Shown here: piece after piece, positions 48,367 through 61,200 of the stretch
How the letters are laid out: each line of letters starts with the position of its first letter
Numbering within the stretch: the first letter of the stretch is position 1
DNA from: Rhizomucor pusillus
Lineage: Eukaryota > Mucoromycota > Mucoromycetes > Mucorales > Lichtheimiaceae
DNA length: 64,000 bases
NCBI GenBank assembly: GCA_900175165.2
Contig: FWWN02000451.1
Location: 209,667 to 273,666, forward strand
Direction of reading: 5' to 3'
Translations under genes and position numbers: made by a program
Notes under the pieces: model-generated
Databases searched by the model: none
What the model was told of the DNA's origin: nothing
What the model saw: the letters and a program-made list of their open reading frames with translations, nothing else

Positions 48367-49807
48367 ATGAAAGCTCTTATTCTTGTTGGAGGTATGGTGT
48401 GGAGACTTGCACTTTAGACAACAGAGCTGTTGCTAAGTTCATCTCGCTACCAAGGCTTCGGCACGCGACTTCGTCCCCTCACACTCACCTTACCCAAACC
48501 ACTTGTCGAGTTCGCCAACAAGCCAATGATCTTGCACCAGATTGAAAATTTGGCTAAGGTGGGTAGATGGCGCGTCATCTGATGAAACCCTGGACTTTGG
48601 TTTCTCAAACTGACAGGAATTTTGTAATGTAGGCTGGTGTCACAGATATCGTTCTTGCGGTCAACTACAGACCAGAAGTAATGGTATCCACTCTTAAGCA
48701 ATATGAAAAAGAATTCAATGTCTCCATCACCTTCTCTGTGGAAACCGAGCCTCTTGGTACCGCCGGTCCTCTAGCTCTTGCCAGGGAGATTCTGGCCAAG
48801 GACGATAGCCCGTTCTTCGTTTTGAACAGCGATATCATCTGCGACTATCCATTCGAACAGCTCAGAGATTTCCATCTTAGCCATGGTAACGAAGGTACCA
48901 TTGTTGTAAGTAAAAAAAAAAAAAAAAAGATGGACATTCTAGCTTTTGCACATGCGGGTATTCACCACCTAGCGATTTGCTAGGTCACTAAAGTCGATGA
49001 TCCTTCAAAATACGGTGTCATTGTCAACAAGCCGGACAGCACCAAGATCGAACGCTTTGTAGAGAAGCCCAAGGAGTTTATCAGCAACAAGATCAATGCT
49101 GGTATCTACGTCTTGAGTCCTCGGATATTAGACCGTATCGAGGTAAGACAAGGAACAACTTTTAACGAGTCAAACTAGAATTTTGACTGCAACTGCTGAC
49201 ATGACTTTGTCATTCATTCTAGTTGAAACCAACCTCGATTGAGAAGGAAGTCTTTCCATTCGTCGCGCAGGATGGTCAGTTGCATACCTTTGATTTGGAA
49301 GGTTTCTGGATGGATGTCGGTCAACCCAAGGACTTCCTGACTGGCACATGCCTGTATTTGAGCCATCTTGCAAAGAAACAGCCTGAAGCGCTTGCCAACC
49401 CAATGTTGGACTACGTGCACAAGGGCAATGTGATGGTTCACCCGACAGCCAAGATCGGAAAGGATTGCCGCATTGGTCCGAATGTTGTTATTGGTCCCAA
49501 CGTCGAAGTGGGCGATGGTGTACGCCTGCAACGCTGCGTTATTCTCGAAGGAGCCAAGATCAAGGACTTTGCTTGGGTACATTCTAGCATTGTTGGTTGG
49601 CACTCGTCCGTTGGCCGATGGGTAAGCGTCTAGAAATTCAGAACGCTTTCTTTCATGCTAAAATATTTCTTTTAGTCGCGTTTGGAAGGCTGCTCTGTGT
49701 TGGGTGATGATGTGACTATCAGTGATGAAATTTATGTCAATGGTGGTTCCATTCTCCCACACAAAGGTATCTCTGCTAACATTACTGAACCACGCATTAT
49801 CATGTAA
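48367..49807 (+). CDS. MPG1: Mannose-1-phosphate guanylyltransferase (GDP-mannose pyrophosphorylase)
   Basis: The enzyme makes GDP-mannose from GTP and mannose-1-phosphate in the cytosol, feeding N- and O-glycosylation, GPI anchors and wall mannan. Six exons (48367-48391, 48455-48558, 48633-48905, 48984-49142, 49223-49621, 49676-49807) join in frame to 363 residues, matching the family's ~361. The nucleotidyltransferase signature [17 protein letters not shown] is split by the first intron after only 25 nt. [12 protein letters not shown] holds the metal-binding Asp, and [18 protein letters not shown] is conserved. The C-terminal half is a left-handed beta-helix of hexapeptide repeats ([19 protein letters not shown]). 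It ends EPRIIM. Intron 3 contains an A-run of about 17. Confidence 0.97.
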
Positions 49808-49903
49808 ATATTACGTGAAGAAATATAATACTACTTGTTAGATTGTTATGCTATATTTTGTCGTCATGGTATGCTGCGAATGGTGCTAATTGAAATGATA
49901 AAG

Positions 49904-51393
49904 TTACTGCATGTATGGTTTGAGCCAAGGATGATTTTCAATGTCGGAAAGGCGTGGACGTTTGCGTGGGTTATGTTGCAGGATCTGTATCCATATCAAT
50001 TGTCAGCATGCCAAGATATCTTTGTACAATTTACACATACTCTGGATATAAAATGCTGGGCGTTCATGCTGATATTGCTGGGAAAACGGTATTTGAGCTT
50101 CAATATTTTGTTGTATGTTTCGACATATCCATTGAGATCTTCAAACGGCGGTTTGCCGGCTAGCAGTTCATATGCCAGCACGCCTATTGCCCAAATATCA
50201 ACCTTTTCGTCATGCGGTTTGTTTTCGATCATTTCTGGTGGTAAATAATCGAGTGTGCCGCAGAATGTGTTTCTCCTACATTAGCATATTTTCTTCCAGT
50301 GTCATGCAAATGTATATGATCGATGCAGTTGCTGTTTTTACCTTGGCCGCCGATCATGCACAGCCCATCCAAAGTCTGCTAGCTTTAACGTCCCATTCTC
50401 TCCAATGAGAACTAGGAATTATATTGGTTAGCTGATATATTCTATGCATTCAGTAATGAATGATACCGGTACCATTTTCAGGTTTGATGTCACGATGAAT
50501 CACATGTAGATTGTGAAGATACCGCAGGGCTCGCACTACCTGAGCCACGTACTGCATGAAAGCATTACTCAATAAGTATATGTTCCTACTTTTACGTATT
50601 ACGTATATCCAAGATCTCACCTTTGCTGCAACGTCTTCAGGAAGCGGACCTTCCTTTCGCACACGCTCGTAAAGCTCTCCCTGAGAAGCATATTCCAATA
50701 CAATGTAGACATGGTCACCATCGTGGAAATATCCATACAGACGGAGGATATTTGGATGTCTATAGTTTCTAACATCAGCACACTATCGAACTTACCAAGC
50801 AATAAGATACGATGTCATTGACGCAATGACGAACTTGCCTCAAATGACCATGAATTTCGATTTCTCTTTTGAGAAAAGGTATTACGCGTGCTTTTTCGAT
50901 TTCATCCTTCTTAACGATCTTGAGAGCCACTATTTGTTGACTGTTCTTTTCACGTGCTATGTAAACGCTCCCAAACCGACCGGTACCGAGATGCTTGCCG
51001 ACATCGAAATCTTTTGTGCTCCATTCTTTGGTTCTATTGCAATATGTCAGCCAATAGAAAAATGTAAGAGATGCGTGTTTGTGGATATACAAACCTATCG
51101 AGTGAGGATTGAGTATGCTCAGTATCCGGGTCAATTGGCGCCACTTCCACGTTGACACCATGGTATCTTCTCACAGCGGGCGAGTTCATATAGTCGTCAG
51201 ATTCATTTTCTTGCTGCGCAAGCTGGTGGAAGTAATAGGCGCGTCGTTGACGTGAATAGCCATCGAGATTGTGGAAACCTTTGCCAGGTTGCGATGCAAC
51301 GAACGTTCGTCGCGGCGTGTAGTCAACATACGCAGACAAAGGCGCTGGTGTCATGGGAGAGTCGAGATCAGCGTCATTTTGTGAGATCGTCAT
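49904..51393 (-). CDS. Aurora-type serine/threonine protein kinase
   Basis: Aurora kinases are the chromosomal passenger complex kinases controlling kinetochore attachment and cytokinesis. The N-terminal ~100 residues are disordered (MTISQNDADLDSPMTPAP). The kinase domain opens KDFDVGKHLGTGRFGSVY (Gly loop), with the VAIK-type Lys in VALKIVKK, catalytic loop HRDIKPEN, and DFGW as the Mg site in the Aurora style. The activation segment continues to NTFCGTLDYLPPEM, which is nearly identical to Aurora family members and includes the phosphorylatable Thr before CGT. The C-lobe has VDIWAIGVLAYELLAGKPPFE, and the last exon has QHNPRKR with HPWLKPYM before the stop at 49904. It is split into about seven exons. 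Some neighbouring kinase classes share DFG and HRD, but the T-loop favours Aurora. Confidence 0.9.
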
Positions 51394-51726
51394 GAAGGGA
51401 TAAAGGGCAACAGATTATAATGCGGCATCATCAGCAAAAGCGTAGCTTCAACTCCGTCCGTATCCACACGAACAAAGGTCTGCATTCTTGATTTTTGCTG
51501 CCAGACTAAGTGCATACTGTCAAAACAAGCTGTCTATATGGAAAGATGACGACAATATCAACTGGTTGGGCCGCTGAAAAATGACGATGGCTTTACCCGA
51601 GATTCTGGTAATTTTCGATCGGGATGCTGACTCGAGCTTACAGCATGCCCTATTTGTTTCTTGCTTTAACAAAAGCTGTTTAAATTGCGATTTCCATTCT
51701 GCTCTTTCTTTCCTACTTTTGCAAAT
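51394..51726. other. Shared upstream region of the Aurora-type kinase and the small secreted protein
   Basis: About 330 bases between two divergent starts. No ORF of note. The minus-side leader next to 51393 and the plus-side leader (TTTCTTTCCTACTTTTGC before 51727) look like ordinary fungal leaders. Confidence 0.5.
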
Positions 51727-51982
51727 ATGATTCGATTGATCGTTGCTTTACATGCTATACTTTGGTTTTGCTTTGTCACCATGGCAAACAGTGCTGTCGT
51801 ACCAGGTAGCCCAGGCGAAAAACTGACTCTAGCATTCGATTGATTCACAAATGTGAATATCTTTAGAGGCTGGTAGACAATGTTTCACAGGACTCGATGA
51901 TTGTCCAGACGGCGAGACGTGTATTCCAGAAGGAAGCAACTATGGCCATTGTGGTGTACAGCCGACAACGTCAGAGCAATAA
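51727..51982 (+). CDS. Small secreted cysteine-rich protein, 64 residues
   Basis: Two exons (51727-51805 and 51867-51982) join in frame. The first ~23 residues are a strong signal peptide (MIRLIVALHAILWFCFVTMA). The mature part carries four cysteines (C-x7-C-x5-C-x9-C in FTGLDDCPDGETCIPEGSNY and the following GHCGV) and an acidic CPDGETC turn. The family is not recognised. Spacing recalls small disulfide knots and short carbohydrate-binding or inhibitor modules, but this is not enough to name one. The intron is a normal 61-nt GT-AG. Confidence 0.55.
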
Positions 51983-52580
51983 TTAACACCCATCTACCTT
52001 CTGTGCAATAACTTTTAAATACATGTCCTATTACCTTACTACGATAAATGGATGAGAATGTTATTATTTCATTTGCAACCAGTTTATTTTTCATAAAGCA
52101 TCTTTGTTCCTGAAACAAGCTATGACGTGAAAAGGGATGTTTACAAGCGCGGCACCATCTCGTGGATGAATATAATATGTATTACAAATTTGTCCAAGTA
52201 AATTGCCGCTGAGGTAGATACGCACGAGCTCCTAAAAGCATTTTTACGCTGCCAGGCGATCTAAGATCGGTGCAAGCTAACATGGTTAGGATGAATTAGA
52301 GCTAATGAGACGAAGCATATCTTGTCATGCGCCAGATGCACGGAGTTACTGCTAGGACTCTCCATTTGAAGGCATTCAGAGCATGCAAAACACGGATTTT
52401 ACTGTGACATGTGCTAGTCGATATGCAGCGTCGCGTATTGTATTAGAATCAAAGTGAACAATCGGCAGACTTGATGTCTGTCATTTTTTAGTTATAAAGG
52501 ATTTATTTGTTTATTTAGATTCTTCTAAAAGCATTACATTGTCCAGTTAGCTTCACATCACATAAATGAGTCACAAATCT
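51983..52580. other. Intergenic stretch, no gene seen
   Basis: AT-rich. It contains the 3' ends of two converging transcripts (secreted protein from the left, p23 from the right). The short open frame 51885-52118 on the minus strand is antisense to the secreted-protein exon and not supported. Confidence 0.5.
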
Positions 52581-53281
52581 TTACAACTTGCCTTTCTTTT
52601 CGGTAGCTGCTGGTGCCTCTGCTTCTTCCTCTTCATCGCTAGAGTCGCCGTCAGGCTGTGATAATAAAGCATAGCGATCAGTGTTCAGACAGTATTGGAA
52701 AATTTCGTAAAATATGGACGTACCAAGTCATCCATGTTTGGAAGATTGCCACCGGCTTGAGCCATCAAGCTTGAGAAATCCATACCACCCATAGGATCCA
52801 TGCCAGCATCGTCGTCTTCTTCATCTTCATCCTTCCATCTTGAAAAGTCGACCTTGACAAAGTTCAACTTTCCGCCCTTTTGAAGACGAGGCCAGTATCC
52901 TTCTTCCTTCTTGTAGATGATCATTAACAAGTTGCGAGGCGTCAAATGCTGTTTAGATTTCTGTTTGGATGTTACGGTTAGTAATAACAGTTATTGCTAG
53001 GATATCACCTTTATGCGTGTCTTTACAAACCTCCACGTCTACAGGAGCATAAAATTCGATCTCGGCTTCATATTCGTTTTGCTCTGCTTCACCCTTTCCC
53101 TTAAAGTGAAAGCGGTTCTCTGTTACGTTGATCTCGGGATTCTACAAAAGATGAGTTAAAGTACAAACGCGACGCGGAACAAGTTGCTGATGAGAAGACT
53201 TACGCTAATGTCAGTGAGTTGCACAGTCAAGTAAATAAAATCGCTGCGTTGAGCCCAGAGTACGGGAGGTGAGAGTGGCAT
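52581..53281 (-). CDS. SBA1: p23/Sba1-type Hsp90 co-chaperone
   Basis: p23 binds ATP-loaded Hsp90 and slows ATP hydrolysis to hold clients. The ATG at 53281 gives MPLSPPVLWAQRSDFIYLTV, the CS-domain start. Next comes the second strand set (NPEINVTENRFHFKGKG), then NLLMIIYKKEEGYWPRLQK with the Hsp90-contact Trp/Pro, and FVKVDFSRWKDEDEED, the family signature. The acidic C-terminal tail contains a Met/Gly-rich segment (GMDPMGGMDFSSLMAQAGG) and ends ATEKKGKL at 52581. The gene has about four short introns. Length (~190-200 residues) and tail composition fit fungal Sba1. Confidence 0.95.
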
Positions 53282-53528
53282 GGTTTCGGTTCGACAAAAG
53301 AAGCGCGCTTCGTTGGAAAAAGAGAAACACTTTCCAGCATGTTCGCAGGACACTGTGACGCCTCGTTCGGAGTTTCGGATTAAAGCTGAGTGCTTGGGGA
53401 AGGAAAAGATTGAACCTACTTTTGCAAAACCCAGCATGACCAGCTTACCGGCTTATTCTAATGGTTTTCAAGGCTTATTATTCATCAATATAAAGATAAA
53501 CATATGTTGCTAAAACATTTATTACAGC

Positions 53529-55192
53529 TTAATGTCGTTTTCTAAACATAATCTTAAGATCTTTGGGAGTTATCACACCCGCATTGGTTGTTATCAAGCG
53601 GTCTTTGTGGATCGAATCTTCCGGAAGCGACCATTCGTATTTCCTCACTGGCAAAAAGTCGAGCACCGCGACAATGTTAGCTATGATGTAAATTTTTGAG
53701 CGGGCTGGACGAACTTACACAAAAGTGGAAGGACAATACGCTGTTCTGCCAAGCTAAAGTTCATACCGATGCATTGACGAGCGCCATTGCTGAAGGGTAT
53801 CCATGTCATGCCCATTCCTGACAGACTCTCGGCTTCGCCGCCTGGCAAAGATCGATCCGGGTTGAACACCTCGGGATCTCTCCAGATGCGGGGGGTGTGA
53901 TGCATTTCATGGATATCAATGCCAATTTTCGCTCCCTTGGGTATAAACACGCCGTTTAGTTCCGTATCTTCCGCGGCATATCAAGGCAGGCCAGAGGTCA
54001 CTGGAGGATTCATTCGTAATGCCTGCGATGCATAATTTTTAACATACATTTTTTAGGGATGAGCTACCAAATGAATTCAGAGAGTACCTCTTTGATGATG
54101 CAGCCGATGTACGGTAGGCTCTTAGATTGCTCCATAGTTGGAAGAATATCATCCTTGCCATCTTCTAGTACCGATAGTGCTTCTTGGCGTGCTTTTACTT
54201 GGATATCCTACATGATAAATATCAAGGTACAATTAGCTCGAATTCAGCACCATGTATGCATTGAGCAGCGCGCACTTACGGGGTTAACGGCAAGATGGTA
54301 CACAGCATAGGATAGTGCGTTGGCCATGGTATCGTGACCAGCAAGGAAGAATATGCAAATGTTGGCCTACATCATTTCTGCATGTTAACATGGATGTCGA
54401 GTGTTATAAAAATCAATATTGCTGCACCTTCAACTCCTCGTTAGTGAGGGTTCCTTCTCCGTTGTTTTCACTTTCGATCATTAGAGTCAAAAGATCCTTC
54501 TCGCTCTCGGGTACTTCAGAGACATTTGCATCTTGTTCTTCGCCCAAGACCTAGCGCTTGTGAGCAATTACTTGATCTAACATACTCAGAAATTCTTGCA
54601 TGTCGCGGTGACGCTTCTGTCGCTCGGAAAATGCCCACATGAATCTTTGTTCAAGAATCGGGAAGACCAGGAAAAGTGATTCAAACATGGCCTTGCTGAT
54701 ACCTTCATACTTGACCACCCAAGGGCTTTGAGGATCCTCAATAGCATGAAAATCAAAACCTATCAAGTCAGAAACGTAAGACGTTCCTCTGTCACTGAGA
54801 TTACAGCTATCCACGATTAGATCTTGGATGTAGACCGTCCATCCTTGGTGACTGAACATCTGCAGTGTTTTGCGAGGTCAGTCAGCGCATGTTGTCCAAA
54901 GTAAAAACTTGCAACTCACGGTGTAAAGTCCATGCTCCGCTTGCATGGCTGCAGGTATTTCGACCTTTTGCGCTATTTCGGTCGGTGTCCATCCAGAAAC
55001 AATAGCTCTTATCAACTTGATGCTGTCTCCCTCTGGTATATGCCGAATATGTTTCGGAGGTGTTGTTAGCTTGTAGTACAAATACGACGCCGCTGCCAAG
55101 GCGATCGCGGTGCTAATGGAGATAGATTTGTGCCTTCTTACAATCTTGGAAATGTACTCTAAAGAAGGCAGAAGCGACTTGCTGTGAACTTC
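53529..55192 (-). pseudogene. Cytochrome P450 pseudogene, tandem copy of its upstream neighbour
   Basis: This is co-linear with the intact P450 immediately upstream. It keeps the membrane anchor and Pro-rich hinge (ALAAASYLYYKLTTPPKHIR), GFDFHAIEDPQSPWVVKYE, the I-helix segment with AGHDT, and heme-loop FSNGARQCIGMNFSLAEQR, ending RKRH. Lesions: no ATG at the expected start (the frame before GAAGTTCACAG is closed by TAG); loss of the exons that in the neighbour encode DLFPKYSL through GETVDFLDL (about 90 residues, joined near 54785-54830); an in-frame TAG after VIAHKR (54552-54554); and an in-frame TGA in the segment after MNPPVTSGLP (about 53978). The heme Cys is present, but a full enzyme cannot be made. 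Confidence 0.85.
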
Positions 55193-55335
55193 CTAAAACC
55201 GGCGACAACATTGAGAAATAAAGACTATTTTAAAGCGCAAGGCAAAAGAAAAGGAAAAAAGGCCAATTTCTATGTCTTCATTTTCAATGGTAATAGATGG
55301 GAAGGCGCTGATCCGGCCCGTTTCGGCCCTTCATT

Positions 55336-57481
55336 TCAGTGTCGTTTCTTGAATACTATTTGAAGGTTCTTTGGACAGATAATGCCCATGCCGGTTGTTA
55401 CAATGCCCTTCTTGTGAATCGAATCTTCTGGAAGAGACCATTCATATTTTCTCACTGCAAGATGACGTTAGCACAAACAGAATTTAAGGATGGGAGAGGG
55501 GTATGGTAAATGCAAATACTTACGCAGAAGTGGGAGAAGAACGCGCTGTTCGGCCAAGCTGAAGTTCATGCCAATGCACTGGCGAGAACCGTTACTGAAA
55601 GGCAGCCAAGTCATACCCTTTCCTGTGAGTTCATCAGCTTCGCCACCTTCCAAAAACCGATCTGGGTTGAATACTTCAGGATCTTTCCAAACACGGGGAT
55701 TGTGGTGCAATTCATGGACATCAATGCCGATCAACGTTCCCTTGGGTATTAAGACGCCATTTAAGTCTGTATCTTGCGTTGTCGTTCGAGGTAATAATGA
55801 GGCAGCTGGAGGATTCATTCGTAGAGTCTAACGTACAATTCTTTAGTCGTCGGTTGTTTTCGAAGTATAAATCGTCACCAGTTTACCTCACGGATGATGC
55901 AGTTAATGTACGGCAGGTTCTTTGACTGCTCGACTGTTGGATGAATATCGTCTGGCCCATCTCCGAGCACTGATAATGCTTCCTCCCGTGCTTTTTGTTG
56001 AATGTCCTAGTTCATAGTAGCAATTAAATTAGCAAAAACTATCACGAGGCTGTTCTTGAGTCAGCGCGCGCTCTTACGGGATTAGCAGCGAGGTAGTACA
56101 CAGCGCAGGATAATGAATTAGCCGTTGTGTCGTGACCAGCGAGGAAAAAGATGCACAGGTTGGCCTGACCATGCATGTTATTCTGGGATGACATGGATAC
56201 CATATTCCTCTATATCGTACCTTCAGCTCTTCATCACTGAGTGCTCCCTCGCCCTTATTTTCGCTTTCAATCATTAATGTCAACAAATCCTTTTCGTTCT
56301 CGACTGTTTGATCCACGTCTTGTTGCTGTTCCTTCAGCACTTTACGTTTATGGGCAATGACACCATCCAACATGCTCAGAAAGTCTTGCAAGTCCTTGTG
56401 ACGTCTTTGTCGCTCGGGGAATGCCCAGAGGAACTTTTGCTCAAGCACCGGTAGGAACAGGAACAATGGGCTCCACATGGCAGCATTGATACGGTCATAC
56501 TTTTCAACCCAGGGGCTGTGACGATCCTCAATTGCGTGGAAATCGAATCCTGTAAATCCGTAAACAAGGTTATGTTATTGAGTGAAGTTGCCGGAAACCC
56601 TGATCAGTATTAAGTACCGAATCCTGCTAGTCCGATGGCATCCAAAGTGAACCGAGTCATCAAGTCGAGAAAATCCACAGTTTCGCCGAGATTATCCATA
56701 AGTTTGAACAGCTTGTGTGTCAGCGTACCAAAGAGCTCTACTGGCATGGATCGATGAAATGCAGGGTTGGCAATCTATTTCAATACACGATGCTGTAAGT
56801 AATCTGTTTCTGTAGGAAATAGTATAGCTTTCCCAACCTTCCGATGCGATTTCCATTGATCACCGGAAACAGTGACAAGATTGGGTTTTCCAAAGAATTC
56901 ACCATTGATTGTTCCATCGCGTGTTTCCTGTAGGCTGTACTTTGGAAAGAGATCTGCAAAAGAGATCGCTGTTTATTATTTTGTGTAACATGCGATCGTA
57001 TTGTCAGCTGCCACTCGCCTGTTTTCAACAGAAACTTTTTTGCTGCAACGGGATCCTGGATTCTCACCATCCAGCCGTTTATGTCATATCGCTTGAAGTA
57101 ACAGAAGAGGAAACAGCATAAGTCAAAATAGTCAATCGATGCTGTAAAGGACGAGGTTTTACTCACCACATAAATATTACGATCGGACTGGAGAGCAGCA
57201 GGGATCGTGATCTTGGTGGCTATGTCGTTGATGGGCCATCCAGACAAGTACGCTTTAAGAAGCTTGATATTGTTGGCTGACGGAATATGTCGAAGATGTT
57301 TGGGAGGTCTCGTCACTGTTGAATATGCCATGTATACAACGGTCAAGGCAACGGCGGCTCCGATCGACAGCATCTTGTTCCTGCGCGCTACGGCATATGC
57401 CTGAGATCCGCTCACTTTCGATATTAGCGGTGAAAGCAGCGGGAGAATTTGCGTTTCATAGACTTGGTTGACGAGTTCCAT
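55336..57481 (-). CDS. Microsomal cytochrome P450 monooxygenase
   Basis: This is the intact member of the tandem pair. From the ATG at 57481 (MELVNQVYETQILPLLSPL), a membrane anchor (MLSIGAAVALTVVYMAYS) leads to the Pro hinge TRPPKHLRHIP. The C-helix WKSHRK, I-helix AGHDTTANSL, ExxR ETLR, PERF-type PDRF, and heme loop FSNGSRQCIGMNFSLAEQR are all present. It ends QIVFKKRH at 55336. It has about nine introns. The one at 57018-56954 begins GCGAGT and ends CAG, and only this GC-AG choice keeps frame (KTDLFPKYSL). The substrate is unknown; the sequence style recalls P450s of early-diverging fungi. Expression would be driven from the region 57482-57800. Confidence 0.92.
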
Positions 57482-58237
57482 CGGTCCGAACAAGAGAAGT
57501 GAAAACAGGGGGATGAAATCGGGAATGATGTAGTTGCATGTCAGACTCCTTATCATTTGTAGGGCAATTTTCCGGCGGTTTTTCCGAAAGGATTTTCCGT
57601 ACCCCGCAATGACTTCACACTTCCACATGTCTTTGCTGCGATTGCCACGATGGCTAATATGCAAAAGTTGAATACGGAAATTATCACACGAATAACAGCA
57701 TGGCTGCTTTTTCACACACATTGTCAAATACTGCGCTGCAAATGATAGCAAAATACCTGCGCACTGGTTGTAATAATATGACTCATACGGTGGTTTCCGT
57801 CAATATCTAGTCATATTTCCGGTCGACCTCGGAGGAGCAGCACAGCCGTGATCGGCATCGGCATTGGCATAAAATGCCGGCGCGCAGTGTCCTCCAATGG
57901 AAGACAACTTTGCTTTTTTATTCGTGGCTGATAGCAAGGAACATTGTTTACCGTTTCACAAAGAAGGATTCCCGTGTTAGTTGCCCTGGTCATTTCTTCA
58001 AAACCTTCGATATGGAAATGGAGGTTCGTCGGTTTAAGTGCTTTCCACTTTTTGCAAAAATCGACGGTACTGAGTTTTCGCCGTTCCAGATTACATACAG
58101 TATTGAGGATCGGGTCAGTGATCTTGGGAAATACATGAAAATTCAAACCTTGGAGGATGTGATGTCAATTTTCATGATGGAACAAAATAACTTTTGTAGA
58201 AATTGTACGAGGAGCAGAACTAGTGCCCTGAATTTAC
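57482..58237. other. Intergenic stretch between the P450 gene and the large DUF3684-type gene
   Basis: It holds the P450 promoter on the minus strand. Overlapping open frames exist on both strands (57874-58374 plus, 57811-58146 minus), but neither has a recognisable domain. The plus frame runs into the coding 3' end of the next gene. I call neither. Confidence 0.5.
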
Positions 58238-61200
58238 TCATTCCTTTGGAACAGGAGTCAAATACGGTACAAGAGCTTCTAGATAAACCTCTGCGAACGA
58301 TGACATGTAAAATTCATGCTCTGAACTATGTTCTGCTACAAAATTGTGTGCAAGTTCGTGACATAAAGTCATGAACCAATAGATCAGTCCTTCCTTGCGT
58401 TTAGCAGCATACGCGGACAAATCTTCAGTATCATGTAACGCTAGATAATATCGAAGATTCAAAAAGATACTGCCACTTCGGTTGAATGCAACTGTGCCGC
58501 CGCTTGTGTCATAGAAAATGTGAATGGATGAAGCCTTGAGTTCAAATACTTGAACCAGTACGGATATAATGTTGGAGAATCTGCTCATGGCTGCGCCGTA
58601 CTGCTTTCTGACATCCTCTGGATTAACATCCCTGTGCACAAAGAGCTGCATTCCCATCGCTTGGCCTGCAGCTACCAAGTTTTGCTGCGGAGTGGCGTCG
58701 CAGTAGCTATGTGATTCTTTTACATTATTCAGTTGTGGTGGCGAGTAAATATCTTGGCCGGAGTATGCTTTGCAGGAATGAATGCCTCTTCGCAAATTTT
58801 GACGTATGCTGGACATATAATTGGGCGTGATTGTACCCTCGGATGGAGGAAGTTTAGGTGTCTGAGGAGTCTGTGGTGGCGGTAATGGCGGCGATTCAGT
58901 TTCTGGTTTCGGTGGTCCTGATAGCGTTGGTGAGCGGGTGCGATTCCATGACCAGATACGGTCTAAAAGTCTAGTCCCTCGCTTCTGTTCGTTAGACATC
59001 TGTGTCTCCTTTAGCTTTCCCTGGGCATTGTCATCCTGAACATCGCCTTGCTGTGTTGGATAACCTTCCTGCAATAGCCGATTGATAACATTTTCCACAT
59101 GATTCTCCTTCTCTTGCGACAAAAGCTGTCGTATATAACCCTTTTCACAATCTCCAAAAACATCCAAAATCTTGTTTGTGTAAGAATCAAGCTGAGCAGG
59201 TGTCAACGTAGGCGTTGGAGTTGGTTGCGGGACCGGTGGGCTTGGCGTTGCCGGGATGCTCTCAATATCTTTGCGAATATTCAATATACGATCCACTGGC
59301 ACACCTTTCCGTTTTAAACTTGTTAGGCTAGCCGTAAGATATCTCTCGACAATGATGGCATCGTTAAATCGTACGCGTATGAAGATCAAGCTGCAGAGAG
59401 CATTCGCTACATCGTAGTAGTCGATTTCACCGGTGCCAGATACGTAAATAGTGAAGTTGCTCCGTCCTCCACATGCAGTTGTCGGCTGTACATTTTCCTC
59501 GCCCGTATGTTTAAATTGTCGTTTGATCTTGAGCTCTCTCACTTGGACCACCTGTATAGTTTATTGTCGTTAGTTAAATTAAGTATCAAGTAACGATCAA
59601 GCTATACCTTCAAATTATTCTTGACATATTTCTCATCGCGGTAAAGTTCTCTTTGCCTCTGAGGATTGTCACTAAGCATTTGGTATATGATAATGGGTGT
59701 TCGTTCGAAAATAGCTTCAGTTATAGCTCTGGAACGCTCCGTAACACCCATCACGTCGCGATAGGTGTATGTCTCCTTGATTTGACTATATATTTTGATT
59801 AGTCCGTTACGGACAGTTTGCAACTATATCTTTCCATACCTTGACAGTTTCTTGCTTCCGAGGCTGCTGTAAAATTCCTCCAATAGTTGTTCCATCGGCG
59901 CTGAAAGAGGAGAGAAAATCTGCTGCGACATTGTATCATCAATAATAAAGATATCGCTTGCTTTTGCCAATTGATATTGTACGAATTCATCCATGACATT
60001 TGACTCTTCAGCAGCGCTGCTGGATTCTGCTGAGTTCTGTTGAGTAAGCCGTGATCGCTTGATGCCCACAAGGAAGGGGCTATTCTTCATTTCTTGCGAA
60101 AGGTATCGATCGCTTCGAATTTGTTCAAATTGCCCAGCTATCTGTCTCAGCACGCTTAGGTAGCGTTCGCCACCGCCGCTTAAATTCCAAAATCTTGCCG
60201 GATCTTTGACGATCATAGTAGCTAACTCGGTGGTCGTCGGTTCATCTTTAACGCCGCATGACCGTAGAAACATATTCGCTTTTTCTCCAAAATTGACGTA
60301 TGTAAAAAGTTCTTTGTGGAAGCTTGAACCGTTTGATTCAAAGTAGCATTGAGTCGGTTCAATAAGCACAATGCCCTCGTCTTCACGGTGACTGGCTACG
60401 GGTATAAACTTTGTGTGCCGAAGAAGCTGCCAATGATTGTAACGGAATTCGCCCATACGGTTTGCCAAATATTCAAACATTTGCTGTGATTTCTTTTGAT
60501 CTTTTGTGATATGCGTCATGAAAGCGTCCAAAAGTCTGTCAGGTTCAGGATTTTCTCGTACACGCAGCTTATCCTTGATCGGTATCAAGTCACGATGCAG
60601 AACATTGAAATCCAGTAATTGAACTTGAGCATTGGAAAAACAGTCTTTCGGCGCGGCATAGGTCTTTCCATCCGAGCAGGGCAAGAAGGCGATTTCAAGA
60701 TTTGATACATCGTATGCGTCGGCATATTGCTTCTCGTTTTCGACAAAGTATTGCAGTGCTCGAAGCTGAACTTGTCGATCGTTTGTAGCTTGTGATGCAA
60801 GCGTTAAAAGCATCGATAAAGGAGGATAGCTGTGTAACCCCAAGGTCTCCAAAAATTTTGCTTCATCACTAGTCTGCCGCCATCGACCGTTCCAATCAAT
60901 GAGAGGCAACTTGAGTTCCCTCAGCTTCTCTGTCGGCGTGAATAATTCTTTTGCCTTGTACCGTCGATAGATTTTCTTTTGATGCTTCTCCGTTACACTG
61001 TTGCCGTTTGCATCCACGACCTTTTTCTCAACTTCCTTCAGTTTCGGTTGCTCGCCTTCTTTCGTGAAGATAGCTGTCTCCCGCAGACGGCTTAATTCCA
61101 CACTGCTGAGTGTACCTTGAACTGTCGTGAGATATTTGACTAGGTCGACATGCGACCAGCTTCCATCCGAAATCAATCTATCAAATACAAGTTGGAGATC

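Noticed and set aside
57874..58374. A 166-codon plus-strand ORF
   Set aside because: Its last third is antisense to the conserved HExxH exon of the large minus-strand gene, and the rest has no family signal.
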